Assembly: GCA_039680605.1 (NCBI GenBank)
Contig: JBDKTA010000008.1
Coordinates: 62,001-126,000 of the forward strand
DNA: 64,000 nt
DNA from: Planctomycetaceae bacterium
GTDB taxonomy: Bacteria; Planctomycetota; Phycisphaerae; SM23-33
Direction: 5' to 3'
Below the pieces are notes generated by a model. The model did not search any database. It was not told the origin of the DNA and saw only the letters and a program-made list of their open reading frames with translations. Made by a program: the position numbers and the translations under genes. Positions 27,316 to 36,041 of the stretch are shown piece after piece (the stretch's first letter is position 1; each line of letters begins with the position of its first letter).

Positions 27316-27878
27316 TCTTGGGCGGCGGGGCGGGGAAAGTCCAGGTATTGCGGTGGGACGTGACCTGTCAGCCATACGCCATTGGTGGAAATGAAAAACG
27401 CGTGCCCATCGGCGTGCATGCGGCCGGCTTGCACCGCCAGCACGACCGGTTTGCCATATCGCTGCCCGACGCTGGCGGCTGTCCGCTCGTCGGCCGACAG
27501 ATGCACGTGATGCCGCTGACCCTTGCGAAGCCCCTCGACGCGGATGGCTGAAAGGTTCCGCTCTGCCGTGCCGTGATAGAGCGTCTCCGGCGGGTCGGCT
27601 GGCGAATAGCCCAGTTCCACCTCGACGGAGTGCCCCTGGCTGGCGCGGATTCGCAGGCCGTCGGAGCTGAACTCGAACCGCTTCTTGTCGTTGGTCGCCA
27701 CCACCTCGGCAAGTTGCTCCGGCGTGATCGCCCGGCCGGCTAGGCGGCAGCCTTCCAGCAGCGCGGCCACATCAACCCAGCCGGCGTGGTCGAGGGTCAA
27801 CCCCGCCGCCTGCGGCTGATGCCTGAGCACCAGGCTGAGGAACTTGCTGATTCGTACTCGTTCTTTATCACTCAACAT
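27303..27878 (-). CDS. kptA: RNA 2'-phosphotransferase (Tpt1/KptA family)
   Basis: A 191-residue cytoplasmic enzyme. The family transfers an internal RNA 2'-phosphate to NAD+, releasing nicotinamide and ADP-ribose 1'',2''-cyclic phosphate. Seen are the N-terminal winged-helix part (ISKFLSLVLRHQPQAAGLTLDHAGWVDVAALL) and the ADP-ribosyltransferase-like part with LYHGTAERNLSAIRVEGL, RHHVHLSAD and a C-terminal VWLTGHVPPQYL. It is the last gene of the NAD/ADP-ribose operon and the only NAD-consuming transferase in it. The start ATG has GGAAAG upstream. Confidence 0.95.
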   Translation of the reverse strand: MLSDKERVRISKFLSLVLRHQPQAAGLTLDHAGWVDVAALLEGCRLAGRAITPEQLAEVVATNDKKRFEFSSDGLRIRASQGHSVEVELGYSPADPPETLYHGTAERNLSAIRVEGLRKGQRHHVHLSADERTAASVGQRYGKPVVLAVQAGRMHADGHAFFISTNGVWLTGHVPPQYLDFPRPAAQDHGS

Positions 27879-27919
27879 GATCTTTCCATTCCGGGTGCCA
27901 TGTCCTCACTGCACGGTTG

Positions 27920-28432
27920 TTATTGGCAAAAAGGGATCGCCGCATAGACCTTCAGGTCGACCAGGATTCCCTCCGCCGTCCGCCTGCGTAGCCAGTCGAG
28001 CAGTTGCTTCAGCGGCACGTGGTGGACGGTGATATCTTCGTGCTCGTCTCCGCCGCCCGCGGCGGTCCTGGTCAGCCCTCGCGCCAGCATCAGGGTCATC
28101 GTCTCGTTGGACATTCCCGCCGAGGCCGCGCCACAGGCCACCGGCTCGATGCTCGCGGCCACGTATCCCGTCTCTTCCATCAGTTCGCGATGCGCCGCGG
28201 TTTCGAGCGATTCATCTCTGCCGGCGTCGGTGTCGCCGACGAGCCCGGCCGGCAGCTCGATCACACGAGCCTGCAGCGGCGGGCGAAACTGCTCGACAAG
28301 CACCAACTCTCCCTCATCGGTCACGGCAATGATCCCGACGATCCCGCTGATATTGCACCGCTCGATGCATTCATATCGCCCCCGCACCACCGCCCGAAGA
28401 AACCGCCCTTGCCATACAATCTGTCTGTCCAC
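27920..28432 (-). CDS. NUDIX hydrolase, ADP-ribose pyrophosphatase-like
   Basis: A 170-residue enzyme. I take GTG 28432 as start because a perfect AGGAGG (28439-28444) lies 6 bases before it; an upstream in-frame TTG at 28450 lacks one. The sequence (IIAVTDEGELVLVEQFRPPLQARVIELPAGLVGD) is typical of ADP-ribose pyrophosphatases. The Nudix box ends in a clean RELMEETGY with E-x7-REL, though the first glycine position is altered. It would split ADP-ribose into AMP and ribose 5-phosphate, clearing the product of neighbouring glycohydrolases. Confidence 0.9.
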   Translation of the reverse strand: MDRQIVWQGRFLRAVVRGRYECIERCNISGIVGIIAVTDEGELVLVEQFRPPLQARVIELPAGLVGDTDAGRDESLETAAHRELMEETGYVAASIEPVACGAASAGMSNETMTLMLARGLTRTAAGGGDEHEDITVHHVPLKQLLDWLRRRTAEGILVDLKVYAAIPFCQ

Positions 28433-28438
28433 GCGATA

Positions 28439-28444
28439 CCTCCT
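28439..28444 (-). promoter_or_regulatory. Ribosome binding site that fixes the NUDIX gene start
   Basis: AGGAGG on the minus strand, 6 bases before GTG 28432. Confidence 0.8.
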
Positions 28445-28446
28445 TC

Positions 28447-29508
28447 TCAATACGGCGGCAGCAGCCGTCGCAGGCCGTGCGCCAGAACAATCATCAGCAA
28501 CAACATGTTTCGCAGCAGCACGCCCGGCCAGAAGAGCCGCGGCGCATTGGCCGCCTTGCCCTCGGCCAACTGCCGCGCCAGATTCTTAATCCAATCAACC
28601 GTCCGCGGCCACTCGAACAAACCTTTAATCCACTGAGCAGGAATTCCTTCCAGCCCCGCCGATGCGCCCGCCAGAGCGCCGACAATCGCGCCGACGGTAT
28701 CGCTGTCGCCGCCAAGCAGCACGGCCTCCTCCACGCTGCGGCGAAAGTCGCCGCGATATCGCAGCCAGCAGAAGATCGCTGCCGGTACGGTGTGGTTGAT
28801 ATAGCCGCTGATGCCTATGCCCATGCCCATCTCGGTTGCGAACTCGGCTGGCGACGCGCCCGCCGCCAACTGCTGCCGGGCCGCAGCCAAGTACTGTTTC
28901 AACTGCTGCCCTTGGATCTGGGGCAGAACTTGCTCGAAGAAGTTCTCAGCATCTATTTCGCCCGCCGCCGCGTGTGCGGCGGCCGCGGCGATCACGTACG
29001 CGCCTTCTTCGGCTCGCGAGTCTGTGTGCGTCAGCCGCGTGGATGCTCGCGCCATCTCGCGCATCAGGTCCGGCCGGTCGGCCAACACCGCCCCGATAAT
29101 CGGCGCTCGCATAGCCGGGCCATTGCCCGCCGAGCACACTCCGCTACGGTTGGCGGGCCAGCCTGACAGGAGCTTCATGCACGCCTTAGCCGTGCCCATG
29201 CCGATCCCGGGCGGTAGCGACAGGAACCATCCCCGCAGCCGCCAGGCCAACGATCGCGCGAACTTCGCCGGGTTATCGCTATGTGCCAGCAAGGCCTGCG
29301 CCGTCATGCAGGCATGTTCCGTGTCGTCGCTGAACATCCCGCGCCCAAAGAGCAGCCGGTGCTCCAGCGGCGCCGGCCCAAACAGCCGCATCGCCCGCCG
29401 CCGTGACAGTCCCTCCCTCGGCAGGCCGATAGCGTCCCCGATCGCCGTGCCGACCAGAAGGCCCGCCAGTCCGGCGTACGTCACGGGATGCATTTCGAAT
29501 GAGTTCAT
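28447..29508 (-). CDS. ADP-ribosylglycohydrolase with C-terminal membrane tail
   Basis: A 353-residue DraG/ARH-family protein, expected to remove ADP-ribose from proteins or other targets. The metal-binding motifs are [11 protein letters not shown] (residues about 19-29), [12 protein letters not shown] (about 57-68), and the C-terminal [17 protein letters not shown]. The last 30 residues form a hydrophobic helix with basic ends ([29 protein letters not shown]), so the enzyme may be tail-anchored, which is unusual. It overlaps the preceding glycohydrolase gene by 4 bases. Confidence 0.93.
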   Translation of the reverse strand: MNSFEMHPVTYAGLAGLLVGTAIGDAIGLPREGLSRRRAMRLFGPAPLEHRLLFGRGMFSDDTEHACMTAQALLAHSDNPAKFARSLAWRLRGWFLSLPPGIGMGTAKACMKLLSGWPANRSGVCSAGNGPAMRAPIIGAVLADRPDLMREMARASTRLTHTDSRAEEGAYVIAAAAAHAAAGEIDAENFFEQVLPQIQGQQLKQYLAAARQQLAAGASPAEFATEMGMGIGISGYINHTVPAAIFCWLRYRGDFRRSVEEAVLLGGDSDTVGAIVGALAGASAGLEGIPAQWIKGLFEWPRTVDWIKNLARQLAEGKAANAPRLFWPGVLLRNMLLLMIVLAHGLRRLLPPY

Positions 29509-30437
29509 TGTGCCTCACACCGGCCCGTCAACAACTTCTTGGCGAAGGACTCGATCATTTCGTGCTGGGCAAGCTTGTAACGCCAGCTTTGCGGGATATC
29601 CGAGTAACCGTAGTACGCGCCGGCAAGTTGGCCGTAGATCGCTCCGGTGGTGTCGGCATCGTCGCCAAGATTGACGGCCGCCAGGCACCCGTCGCGGAAG
29701 TTCGTCGAGTGATCGAACGCCCACAAGGCCGCTTCCATGGCGTCGACCACGTACCCGGTGCCGCGAATGGCCGGCGGCTGCTTGTGCTTGAACGAGCCCG
29801 CGGCCACCGCATCCACCTCTGGGCACAGCGGGTGGGTCTGCCAATAGTCGGCGGCCGGACAGTATCGCTGCGACAGAAGCGTCTGCTTGTCCACGCCATT
29901 CAGCGCCGCCACGATCAACCCGCCGTAGTACCGGCACGCGTCCACAGCCGTCGTCGCGCCATGCGTAGTGCGAGAGCTATCGCCGGATCGCTCTATCGCC
30001 ACAGCCGCATCGCCGGCGAAGAACATCGGCACCGGGGCCAATCGCATCAATGATCCATTACCGGCCGCGTGCGGATCAGTCGAACCGCAATACGGTTCTC
30101 CGCTTCGCATGAACTGCTGCAGCGCGGCGCGGGTTGTGCCGCCGATGTCAAAGCACCGTCCGGTGCAACTGAATTGCCCGTGCTTGTACCATTGCACATA
30201 GCGTCGAAGCTGGTCGGCGGCGTCGAAGCCCTTCATCTCGACGAGGCTATCGGCCAGACACAGCGCCATGGACGTGTCATCAGTCCACTGCCCGGGCTTG
30301 AGCCCGAAAGGCCCGCCGCCGATCATGTCCTTGATCGGTGAGAAACTCCCAGGCGGCTGAAACTCCAGCGCTGTTCCGACCGCGTCTCCGACAGCCAAGC
30401 CAATCAATGCCCCAAGATAACGTTCAGTCAGCGTCAT
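29505..30437 (-). CDS. ADP-ribosylglycohydrolase
   Basis: A 310-residue DraG/ARH-family protein; ATG 30437 has AGGGAG upstream, and longer frames are shadows. Motifs: [14 protein letters not shown] near the N-terminus, [31 protein letters not shown] and the C-terminal [19 protein letters not shown], a complete Mg/Mn-binding set. It is a second, clearly different paralogue next to the tail-anchored one, and it is soluble. It overlaps genes on both sides by 4 bases. Two glycohydrolases in one operon suggest two kinds of ADP-ribosylated target or two locations. Confidence 0.94.
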   Translation of the reverse strand: MTLTERYLGALIGLAVGDAVGTALEFQPPGSFSPIKDMIGGGPFGLKPGQWTDDTSMALCLADSLVEMKGFDAADQLRRYVQWYKHGQFSCTGRCFDIGGTTRAALQQFMRSGEPYCGSTDPHAAGNGSLMRLAPVPMFFAGDAAVAIERSGDSSRTTHGATTAVDACRYYGGLIVAALNGVDKQTLLSQRYCPAADYWQTHPLCPEVDAVAAGSFKHKQPPAIRGTGYVVDAMEAALWAFDHSTNFRDGCLAAVNLGDDADTTGAIYGQLAGAYYGYSDIPQSWRYKLAQHEMIESFAKKLLTGRCEAQ

Positions 30438-30835
30438 GACAGGCTCCCTGCGCGAGCAGCGCGATGAATCCTCGTCCACCCGATGCCCCGGTAGTTCCGG
30501 CGGGCGATCGTGACGGCCAGGATCGTCAGAGTCGCCGGCATCTGGAGCACAATCGCGCGCCACCAGACCAGCGATTCAAACCACAGCAGGGCGCACGCGT
30601 TGACCATGAACAGCATGGCCCAGATGATCTCGAACCGTCTCCCGACGCGAAACACGTTGCAGAACAGAAAGAAATGGCCCAGGACAACCGGCAGGAACAA
30701 ACCGACTGGACCCAGCGCTGACCACAGAACCCATGTCAAGGGTACTGCGGCCGCCACGGCCACCGCATCCTGCAGCGAGAACCTGAAGCCTTTGTGCCGT
30801 TGTGCATTCCACCATGGCAGTGTGTCTTCAGACAT
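30434..30835 (-). CDS. Small integral membrane protein, unknown
   Basis: A 133-residue protein with about four hydrophobic segments ([72 protein letters not shown]) and basic ends. I do not recognise a family. It is locked into the NAD/ADP-ribose operon by an 8-base overlap upstream and a 4-base overlap downstream, so it is co-translated with its neighbours. Confidence 0.8.
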   Translation of the reverse strand: MSEDTLPWWNAQRHKGFRFSLQDAVAVAAAVPLTWVLWSALGPVGLFLPVVLGHFFLFCNVFRVGRRFEIIWAMLFMVNACALLWFESLVWWRAIVLQMPATLTILAVTIARRNYRGIGWTRIHRAARAGSLS

Positions 30836-31724
30836 CGAACACCTTCCTTTGCACGTTGCCCATTCGGTCGAGTGTGACGGTCAACTGTCCAAAGCGTCCA
30901 CCGAAGTTCTGCGTCCGCAGGTCGCGGCAGATCAGCTTGAGCCCTTCGCTGCACGGTTGGGCCTCAACGACGTGATATTCGCTCGACAGGCTCCGCATCA
31001 TCACGTACTCCGGGACGCTGGCCAGCAGCGGGGCATACTGCTCGTCCATCGTGAGGCACCGGCCCCGCGTACGGCGCGTCCCGTTGATTGCGTTGATGAG
31101 ATACAGTTCCGCGAGGCCGCCGGCATCGACGTGGCAACCGTAGAAATGCCACCATGAGCCCGGGACAAGGCTGTCGCCGGGGGTGATCGCGAGTTCTCGT
31201 GCTCGCCGTGCCAGCACCGCCCGGAGCGTCCACCATCCGGCAATGAATATGGCGAAAATGACCGCCGGTAAGGCGGAAAACCCTTCATGCAAGGCGCTGT
31301 AAATACACGCCGTGCCCAAGGTAGTCGTGACGGCCACCGTGACGGCGTCGGTGAAAAACATCCAGTTCAGGGCCACACGCCGGCGCACAAACGGCCACAT
31401 GATCGTCGTGCCATACGTGTTGGCAAAGTCCATCAGGGAATGAATCATCATGCCCGCCCCCAGGGCGGCCGGCGCCCACAACTCCGGCCAGCCCATCCAA
31501 TGCCACGCGCCCGTCATCGCCAGAGTCATAACCGCGATGCACGGCAGCGAATGTGTGAGTGTCTGGTGAAAGCGCAGGAACGCCTTTTTGCCCCAGCATC
31601 GCGACAGGACGTCCAGGTCGGGAAGAAGCGATCCGAATACGATGGCGGCAGCGGTCAGCGGCCGCTGAACAGCCAGAGGCGTCGCAATAGTTACGCCCGT
31701 CATGACATGTGTAATGATGTTCAT
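30828..31724 (-). CDS. YdjM-like membrane-bound predicted metal-dependent hydrolase
   Basis: A 298-residue protein. The N-terminal half matches the YdjM/DUF457 family: ITHVMTG, a conserved SLLPDLD, HQTLTHSLPC and HSLMDFANTYG supply His/Asp residues for a metal site, and hydrophobic helices place it in the inner membrane. The C-terminal 110 residues are soluble (MDEQYAPLLASVPEYVMM...) with no known motif. The substrate is unknown; some family members hydrolyse phospholipids or phosphate esters. It follows the vault-like gene after 36 bases. Confidence 0.82.
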   Translation of the reverse strand: MNIITHVMTGVTIATPLAVQRPLTAAAIVFGSLLPDLDVLSRCWGKKAFLRFHQTLTHSLPCIAVMTLAMTGAWHWMGWPELWAPAALGAGMMIHSLMDFANTYGTTIMWPFVRRRVALNWMFFTDAVTVAVTTTLGTACIYSALHEGFSALPAVIFAIFIAGWWTLRAVLARRARELAITPGDSLVPGSWWHFYGCHVDAGGLAELYLINAINGTRRTRGRCLTMDEQYAPLLASVPEYVMMRSLSSEYHVVEAQPCSEGLKLICRDLRTQNFGGRFGQLTVTLDRMGNVQRKVFDV

Positions 31725-31760
31725 GCGCAGTCCAATGTTTTCAAGGTATTCACGGCGCCT

Positions 31761-32960
31761 CTAATTCTCATGCAGGTGCAGCTGCGTGCGCTTTTCGCCT
31801 TCGACCCGGATCAGGCGGTCGGGGTTCTGGTACTGGGCGACGAGGTATTTCGTCAGGTCCACCTGCAGGGCCTGCATGGCTCGCAGCAGGTCGACGCGCT
31901 GGGCGTCGGCGGCCTTGCGGTGCTCCAGGTCGATCGCGTTGAGGCGCTGCGTGGCGGCGGCTTCGTTTTCCTGCTCCTGCGTGCGGGCTCGGAGCTTTTC
32001 ATCGTGCCCCAGGCGCTCCAGGGCGATGCGGTGCTGGGCCTGGGCCTGCTCCATCTGACGTTGCTGGTCGGCCCGGGCGGCCTCGCGGGCCAGGCGCAGG
32101 TCCGCCAGTTCCTGGGCCTGTCGCTCGGTCTCGGCTTCGAGCTTGAGCTTGGTGCGGGCCTGGATCGCCGCGTCATGCATGGCCTGGAGCTTCTCGCCGG
32201 CGAGGTACCCGCGATAGACCACCTTGCTGATCCGGTAGCCGATGCGGGTGGCCCGCTGGGTGAGGTTGGCGTAGGCCGACAGGTCGTTGAGCTTCTCGGT
32301 CTGGCTCTTGAACTCCTCGAACGTCCGCCGCCCCACGTAGTCGATCACGTCGGCCGATACCGCGTTGACGAAATCGGCGATCGGGTCGTGGGTCTGGTCG
32401 AGCATCCGCTCGATGTCGGCCAGTTCGAAGAAGATCATCAGCTCGATCACCAGCAGCGCGTCGTCGGCCGTGCGCACCTCGGGCACGTCGAAGTACATCT
32501 GGTCGGGGATGGTCCAGAGCGTCCTGAACTTGAGGCCGTGGGGAACCTTGCGGTGCGGGTTTCGCGGGTCGGCCCCGTGCCACGAGAACTCGTGCAGCCA
32601 TTCCTTCTCGCTGGGGACGAATACCGCCGGCCCGTGCACGACGCGCCGCAGTACCTTGCCGTCCTCGCGTGCGTAAACGACGACGGCCTCATGGGCGTTG
32701 ATCGCCAGGGCCTCTTCGACAGTGATCTTCTCGTGCAGCACCGGATCCCAGAAGATCGACGCCGGCCCGCGCACGTTCTGGCAGTGCCCGTCGCAATAGC
32801 GAACGGCCAGGTACTGGCTGGCTTCGGCGCTGAACAGCTGCAGCCGCTGGGCCGTCTGGCGAAACAGAAAGACCCGCCGCGGCCCATCCACCACCCGCAT
32901 CCGCCCGCTCTTATCCCAAACCGCAACCCGCTCTCCCTGTCTGATGGTGATGAGTTTCAT
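31761..32960 (-). CDS. Compact major-vault-protein-like protein
   Basis: A 399-residue protein; ATG 32960 has AGGAG upstream. The architecture matches major vault protein in order. Vault-type beta repeats come first (MRVVDGPRRVFLF about 21-33, NVRGPASIFWDP 62-73, RRVVHGPAVFVPSEKEW 105-121). Next is a shoulder (SPFH/band-7-like) domain at about 145-255 (MYFDVPEVRTADDALLVIELMIFFEL, then IADFVNAVSADVIDYVGRRTFEEFK). A long charged coiled-coil cap helix runs from about 255 to 370. Animal MVP has about nine repeats; here only about three are seen. It may form a smaller cage or ring. The function is unknown, but its neighbours are all NAD/ADP-ribose genes. Confidence 0.82.
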   Translation of the reverse strand: MKLITIRQGERVAVWDKSGRMRVVDGPRRVFLFRQTAQRLQLFSAEASQYLAVRYCDGHCQNVRGPASIFWDPVLHEKITVEEALAINAHEAVVVYAREDGKVLRRVVHGPAVFVPSEKEWLHEFSWHGADPRNPHRKVPHGLKFRTLWTIPDQMYFDVPEVRTADDALLVIELMIFFELADIERMLDQTHDPIADFVNAVSADVIDYVGRRTFEEFKSQTEKLNDLSAYANLTQRATRIGYRISKVVYRGYLAGEKLQAMHDAAIQARTKLKLEAETERQAQELADLRLAREAARADQQRQMEQAQAQHRIALERLGHDEKLRARTQEQENEAAATQRLNAIDLEHRKAADAQRVDLLRAMQALQVDLTKYLVAQYQNPDRLIRVEGEKRTQLHLHEN

Positions 32961-32973
32961 GGTCGTTCTCCTG

Positions 32974-33978
32974 TCATGGCGTATGCATTGGAGTTTGCCC
33001 GGTCGGCACGGCATCGATGGCGGCGACAGCTTGTCGCAGACGTTCGTCGTGCGAACCGGTCAACCGCAGCCAAGGCCGGCCTGTGGCGGTCAGTTCCGCA
33101 ACGAAAGTGTCCTGCATTGCCTGTCGCACGTGCTGGCCGTCGCGCGTGCCGTCCTGAACCCAGGGAATGTCCGTCTCGCACAGCAGGTAAAGCGCGTAGA
33201 AGCCCTGTCGCTCAGCCGCGAGGCGCTCGACGGCGGGGCTGCGGCAGTCCTGCATGTATCGCCGGTGCCAGATGGCGGTGGCGAAGGCGTCGGTATCGAC
33301 GATCAGAAGGCGATTGGCTTGGCGGGCCAGCAGATCCTCGCGCCGCGCGTGCTCGCGGGCGATATGCTCGAACTCGACCGAGTCCCACTGCTCCAGCGTG
33401 CCGTTGGCGAGTTTGACGTCGCAATACTCGCGGCCGTATTCGGCCATCCAAACCGTGTGGTAGTGATCGGCCAACGCCGCGGCGAGGGTGGTCTTGCCGG
33501 TGGATTCCGCGCCGACCAGACAAACGCGCCGCATATACCACGCTCGGACGCACGGCGCCAGATAGTCCAGGTGCGCCAGCGGGTCGTTGCGGATCATCGT
33601 GGCCGAGCAGGGCACCTGCCCGCGCTGCGGATCCACGTTGACGTGGACGGCCCCAAGGCAGCGGGCGTAGGTGTCGCCATAGGCCTCAGAGGAAAAGACC
33701 GCATCGGGGGCGAGGCCCAGAATCTGCCGTGTGTACGCCGCCCAGCCCGCTGAATCATCATCGGCCGGCACGTCCAGCACCGAAAGGACGTGAGCAGTTG
33801 GGCACATCTCCCGCAACCACTCGACGCGCCGGGCGATGGGGATCGTCTGGGAGGCGTTGAAGCACGCCAGCACGTAGACCTCGTCGCACTTCGCCAGGGC
33901 CGTCTCGATCAGCAACTGGTGCCCGCGGTGGGGCGGGTAGAACTTGCCCGCGATCACGCCTGTGCGGAACGGTTTCAT
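32974..33978 (-). CDS. nadR: NadR-type NMN adenylyltransferase / ribosylnicotinamide kinase
   Basis: A 334-residue bifunctional enzyme that phosphorylates nicotinamide riboside to NMN and adenylates NMN to NAD+. The N-terminal adenylyltransferase has GKFYPPHRGHQ (about residues 11-21) and SATMIRNDPL; the C-terminal kinase has the P-loop GAESTGKTTLA. The N-terminal helix-turn-helix of enteric NadR is absent, so it is an enzyme only; regulation falls to NrtR. The start ATG overlaps the pnuC stop by 4 bases. The ribosylnicotinamide transporter next to it supplies the substrate. Confidence 0.95.
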   Translation of the reverse strand: MKPFRTGVIAGKFYPPHRGHQLLIETALAKCDEVYVLACFNASQTIPIARRVEWLREMCPTAHVLSVLDVPADDDSAGWAAYTRQILGLAPDAVFSSEAYGDTYARCLGAVHVNVDPQRGQVPCSATMIRNDPLAHLDYLAPCVRAWYMRRVCLVGAESTGKTTLAAALADHYHTVWMAEYGREYCDVKLANGTLEQWDSVEFEHIAREHARREDLLARQANRLLIVDTDAFATAIWHRRYMQDCRSPAVERLAAERQGFYALYLLCETDIPWVQDGTRDGQHVRQAMQDTFVAELTATGRPWLRLTGSHDERLRQAVAAIDAVPTGQTPMHTP

Positions 33979-34712
33979 GCTTCGCCTCCCGCCGCGGGCT
34001 GCAGGCTGGCGGCGGCCAGCGTGCGGCGCCACTGCCACAAGCCGGCCACGCACAGGCCCAGAAACAGCACGTACAGCCCGGCCGTCAGGTAGATCTGCCG
34101 ATCGATGTAGAGCTGGATCGAGATTAAATCGACAAGGATCCAGACCCACCAGTGCTCGAAGCGCTTGCGGTTGAGCAGGTATTGAGCGGCGATGCTCAGG
34201 ACCGCAGTCGCGGCGTCGCGCAGCGGCGCGGCGTCGCCCAGATACGCCAGCAGCACCGACATGCCATACGTGAGGGCGGCCGCGAGTGGCGGCAGCACAA
34301 TCCACTCCCAGCGACGGGCGCGAGTGATGGTCAGTCGCGTGCGGCTGGGCCCGCCGTAGAGCCAGCTCCACCAGCCGATCACTCCCAGGACAAAGAAGAC
34401 GACCTGGAGGCTCATGTCCGCGTACAGCCGCGCGCCCAGGAACACGACGAACAGGAAGACGTTGTTGCCAAGCCCGACCGGGAAGTTGGCGATCTTGGCA
34501 TCGACTGTGAGCAACACGCAGAACGCGCCGGTGGCAAAACCCAACGCTTCGGTCAGTGACGTCGGAATCCACTGCCGCCACGCCGCCACCACCAGCACCG
34601 CCGAGGCGACAGTGCAGAGGCCATACTTCAGCCAGCCCACGACTGTGCCTCGTGAAGCAGCAGGCGCCTGCACTGGCGAGATCGCTTCCTGTTCAATTGA
34701 CGAGAGGCTCAT
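33975..34712 (-). CDS. pnuC: Nicotinamide riboside transporter PnuC
   Basis: A 245-residue inner-membrane protein with about seven hydrophobic helices. The family signature is visible: IGWWSWLYGG, and the C-terminal AQYLLNRKRFEHWWVWILVDLISIQLYIDR. It imports nicotinamide riboside by facilitated diffusion, trapped by the NadR kinase encoded directly downstream (4-base overlap). It also overlaps the TIGR02452 gene by 4 bases. AAGGAAG precedes the ATG. Confidence 0.95.
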   Translation of the reverse strand: MSLSSIEQEAISPVQAPAASRGTVVGWLKYGLCTVASAVLVVAAWRQWIPTSLTEALGFATGAFCVLLTVDAKIANFPVGLGNNVFLFVVFLGARLYADMSLQVVFFVLGVIGWWSWLYGGPSRTRLTITRARRWEWIVLPPLAAALTYGMSVLLAYLGDAAPLRDAATAVLSIAAQYLLNRKRFEHWWVWILVDLISIQLYIDRQIYLTAGLYVLFLGLCVAGLWQWRRTLAAASLQPAAGGEA

Positions 34713-35566
34713 GGTCTTCCTTCTTGTTGTTCGGGGGCAAGTTGCCGGGCAAAGACCTCCCGGGTGTGGCCGATGGTGTCGAAGATTGCAAAGGTGGTTG
34801 TTTTGACGCGTGTGCCCCAGGTGATAAGGCTTTGTTCAAACGCCTTGGCCACGACGGCCGGATCATTGCCAAATACGCCGCAGCCCCACGCGCCAAGCAC
34901 CAGATGGCTGTAGCCGCGCGCAACCGCAAGAGCCAGCACGTGGTCGACGCGTTGGCGCAGGACTCCTTCCACATCCGCAATCTGGAGGCTGCCCGCTCGC
35001 ATCGCCCCGATGTTCGGGGCCGGCATGGTTACAAAGCTTGTGACAAATGGCTCCTCGATCAGCTGGTCCTCATCGTCGCGGAACACCGGCACCGATGGGC
35101 TGTAGATGGCATGGTCGGTATAAAGCAACGTGCCGCAGGTGCGGTTGGCTTGGTAATACTCCGGGCACTTCAGCAAACACGGATACAGCCCTGAAGCTCT
35201 GGCCAGGCTTTCCTCCTGGGCTTGTGAGCCACCGAGAAATCCGCCGCCGGGATTCTTGGCCGAGGCGAAGTTCAACGCCAGCACACGACTGCCCGGCACG
35301 CAAGATAACCGCCGCGCCGCCGCCAGTGTGGTTTCCGCGGTAACCTCGATCATCGTAGGGTGATCGGCTTGCGGCACCGCCTGTGCAGCGGCATGGATCT
35401 CTGCCCAGTTCTGCGGGCGGAGCAACTCGGTACCCTGTTGGCTCTCCTCGATCATCGGTCCAAGATCGACTCGTCGTCCGAGCGGACTGAGGTAAAAGCC
35501 TTTCTCTACGATCGCCAGCGTTTCCTGCGCGATGGCCGACCTGTCATTGCGATTGGCCGCTTTCAT
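34709..35566 (-). CDS. TIGR02452-family (microbial PARG-like) protein
   Basis: A 285-residue soluble protein; ATG 35566 has GGAGGT 6 bases upstream. The poly(ADP-ribose) glycohydrolase signature GGG-x6-QEE is present in NPGGGFLGGSQAQEESLARAS (about 114-134), with a macro-domain-like C-terminal part (SHLVLGAWGCGVFGNDPAVVAKAFEQSL). Family members bind or hydrolyse ADP-ribose polymers or terminal ADP-ribose. The start overlaps the stop of the NADAR gene by one base (TGATG), so the two are coupled. Confidence 0.93.
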   Translation of the reverse strand: MKAANRNDRSAIAQETLAIVEKGFYLSPLGRRVDLGPMIEESQQGTELLRPQNWAEIHAAAQAVPQADHPTMIEVTAETTLAAARRLSCVPGSRVLALNFASAKNPGGGFLGGSQAQEESLARASGLYPCLLKCPEYYQANRTCGTLLYTDHAIYSPSVPVFRDDEDQLIEEPFVTSFVTMPAPNIGAMRAGSLQIADVEGVLRQRVDHVLALAVARGYSHLVLGAWGCGVFGNDPAVVAKAFEQSLITWGTRVKTTTFAIFDTIGHTREVFARQLAPEQQEGRP

Positions 35567-36039
35567 CAGGGCACCTCCGTCGCATCGACGCCACATGTAC
35601 CCGCGCGCCGCAGTTCGTCGCGCACCTGCATCAGCAGCTCACCCAGGCGGTTGCGCCCGCTGCCGTCGCCGCCATCGCCCCAGTAACGATCCTTCTTAGC
35701 ACGCTCGACGATCCGTGCCTCACCCGTCGCTAACAGCATCTCGCGCAGGTCGGGGTGCTGGGAGAACTTTGCCCGCAGGGCCGCCAGCATTACGGCGTCC
35801 TTGACCTGCTCCCAGTCCGGTCTGATTGGGACACGGCGGCTGCGGCCCAGACGCGCGGCAATCATCGGCGAGGGCGTCTGGCGTATCCTCACGGCATGCT
35901 CGGTACGTGGGAACTTTTGAGCCTGAAAGTAATGCTCGCTTGTTGGCCATATCTGCCCGTCCAGTTCGATTGGGTATGCGGCGAAGTTCGACAAATACCC
36001 GTTCTCGCTCTTGGTGCTGTAGAAGATGATTTCGTTCAC
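35566..36039 (-). CDS. NADAR/YbiA-family protein
   Basis: A 157-residue protein of the YbiA/NADAR fold (NGYLSNFAAYPIELDGQIWPTSEHYFQAQKF...DRYWGDGGDGSGRNRLGELLMQVRDEL), including the conserved W-P-T-S-E-H-Y-F and D-x-x-W-G-G-N-x-LG elements. Family members cleave N-glycosidic bonds: E. coli YbiA acts on early riboflavin intermediates, while relatives in NAD-linked operons are predicted or shown to remove ADP-ribose. Given the operon, an ADP-ribose substrate is likelier. It starts at GTG 36039, 2 bases after pncA. Confidence 0.93.
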   Translation of the reverse strand: MNEIIFYSTKSENGYLSNFAAYPIELDGQIWPTSEHYFQAQKFPRTEHAVRIRQTPSPMIAARLGRSRRVPIRPDWEQVKDAVMLAALRAKFSQHPDLREMLLATGEARIVERAKKDRYWGDGGDGSGRNRLGELLMQVRDELRRAGTCGVDATEVP

Positions 36040-36041
36040 GG

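Noticed and set aside
31287-33416. 709-codon plus-strand frame across the vault-like and nadR genes
   Set aside because: It lies antisense to clearly recognisable NAD-operon genes, and its protein is low-complexity with no motif.
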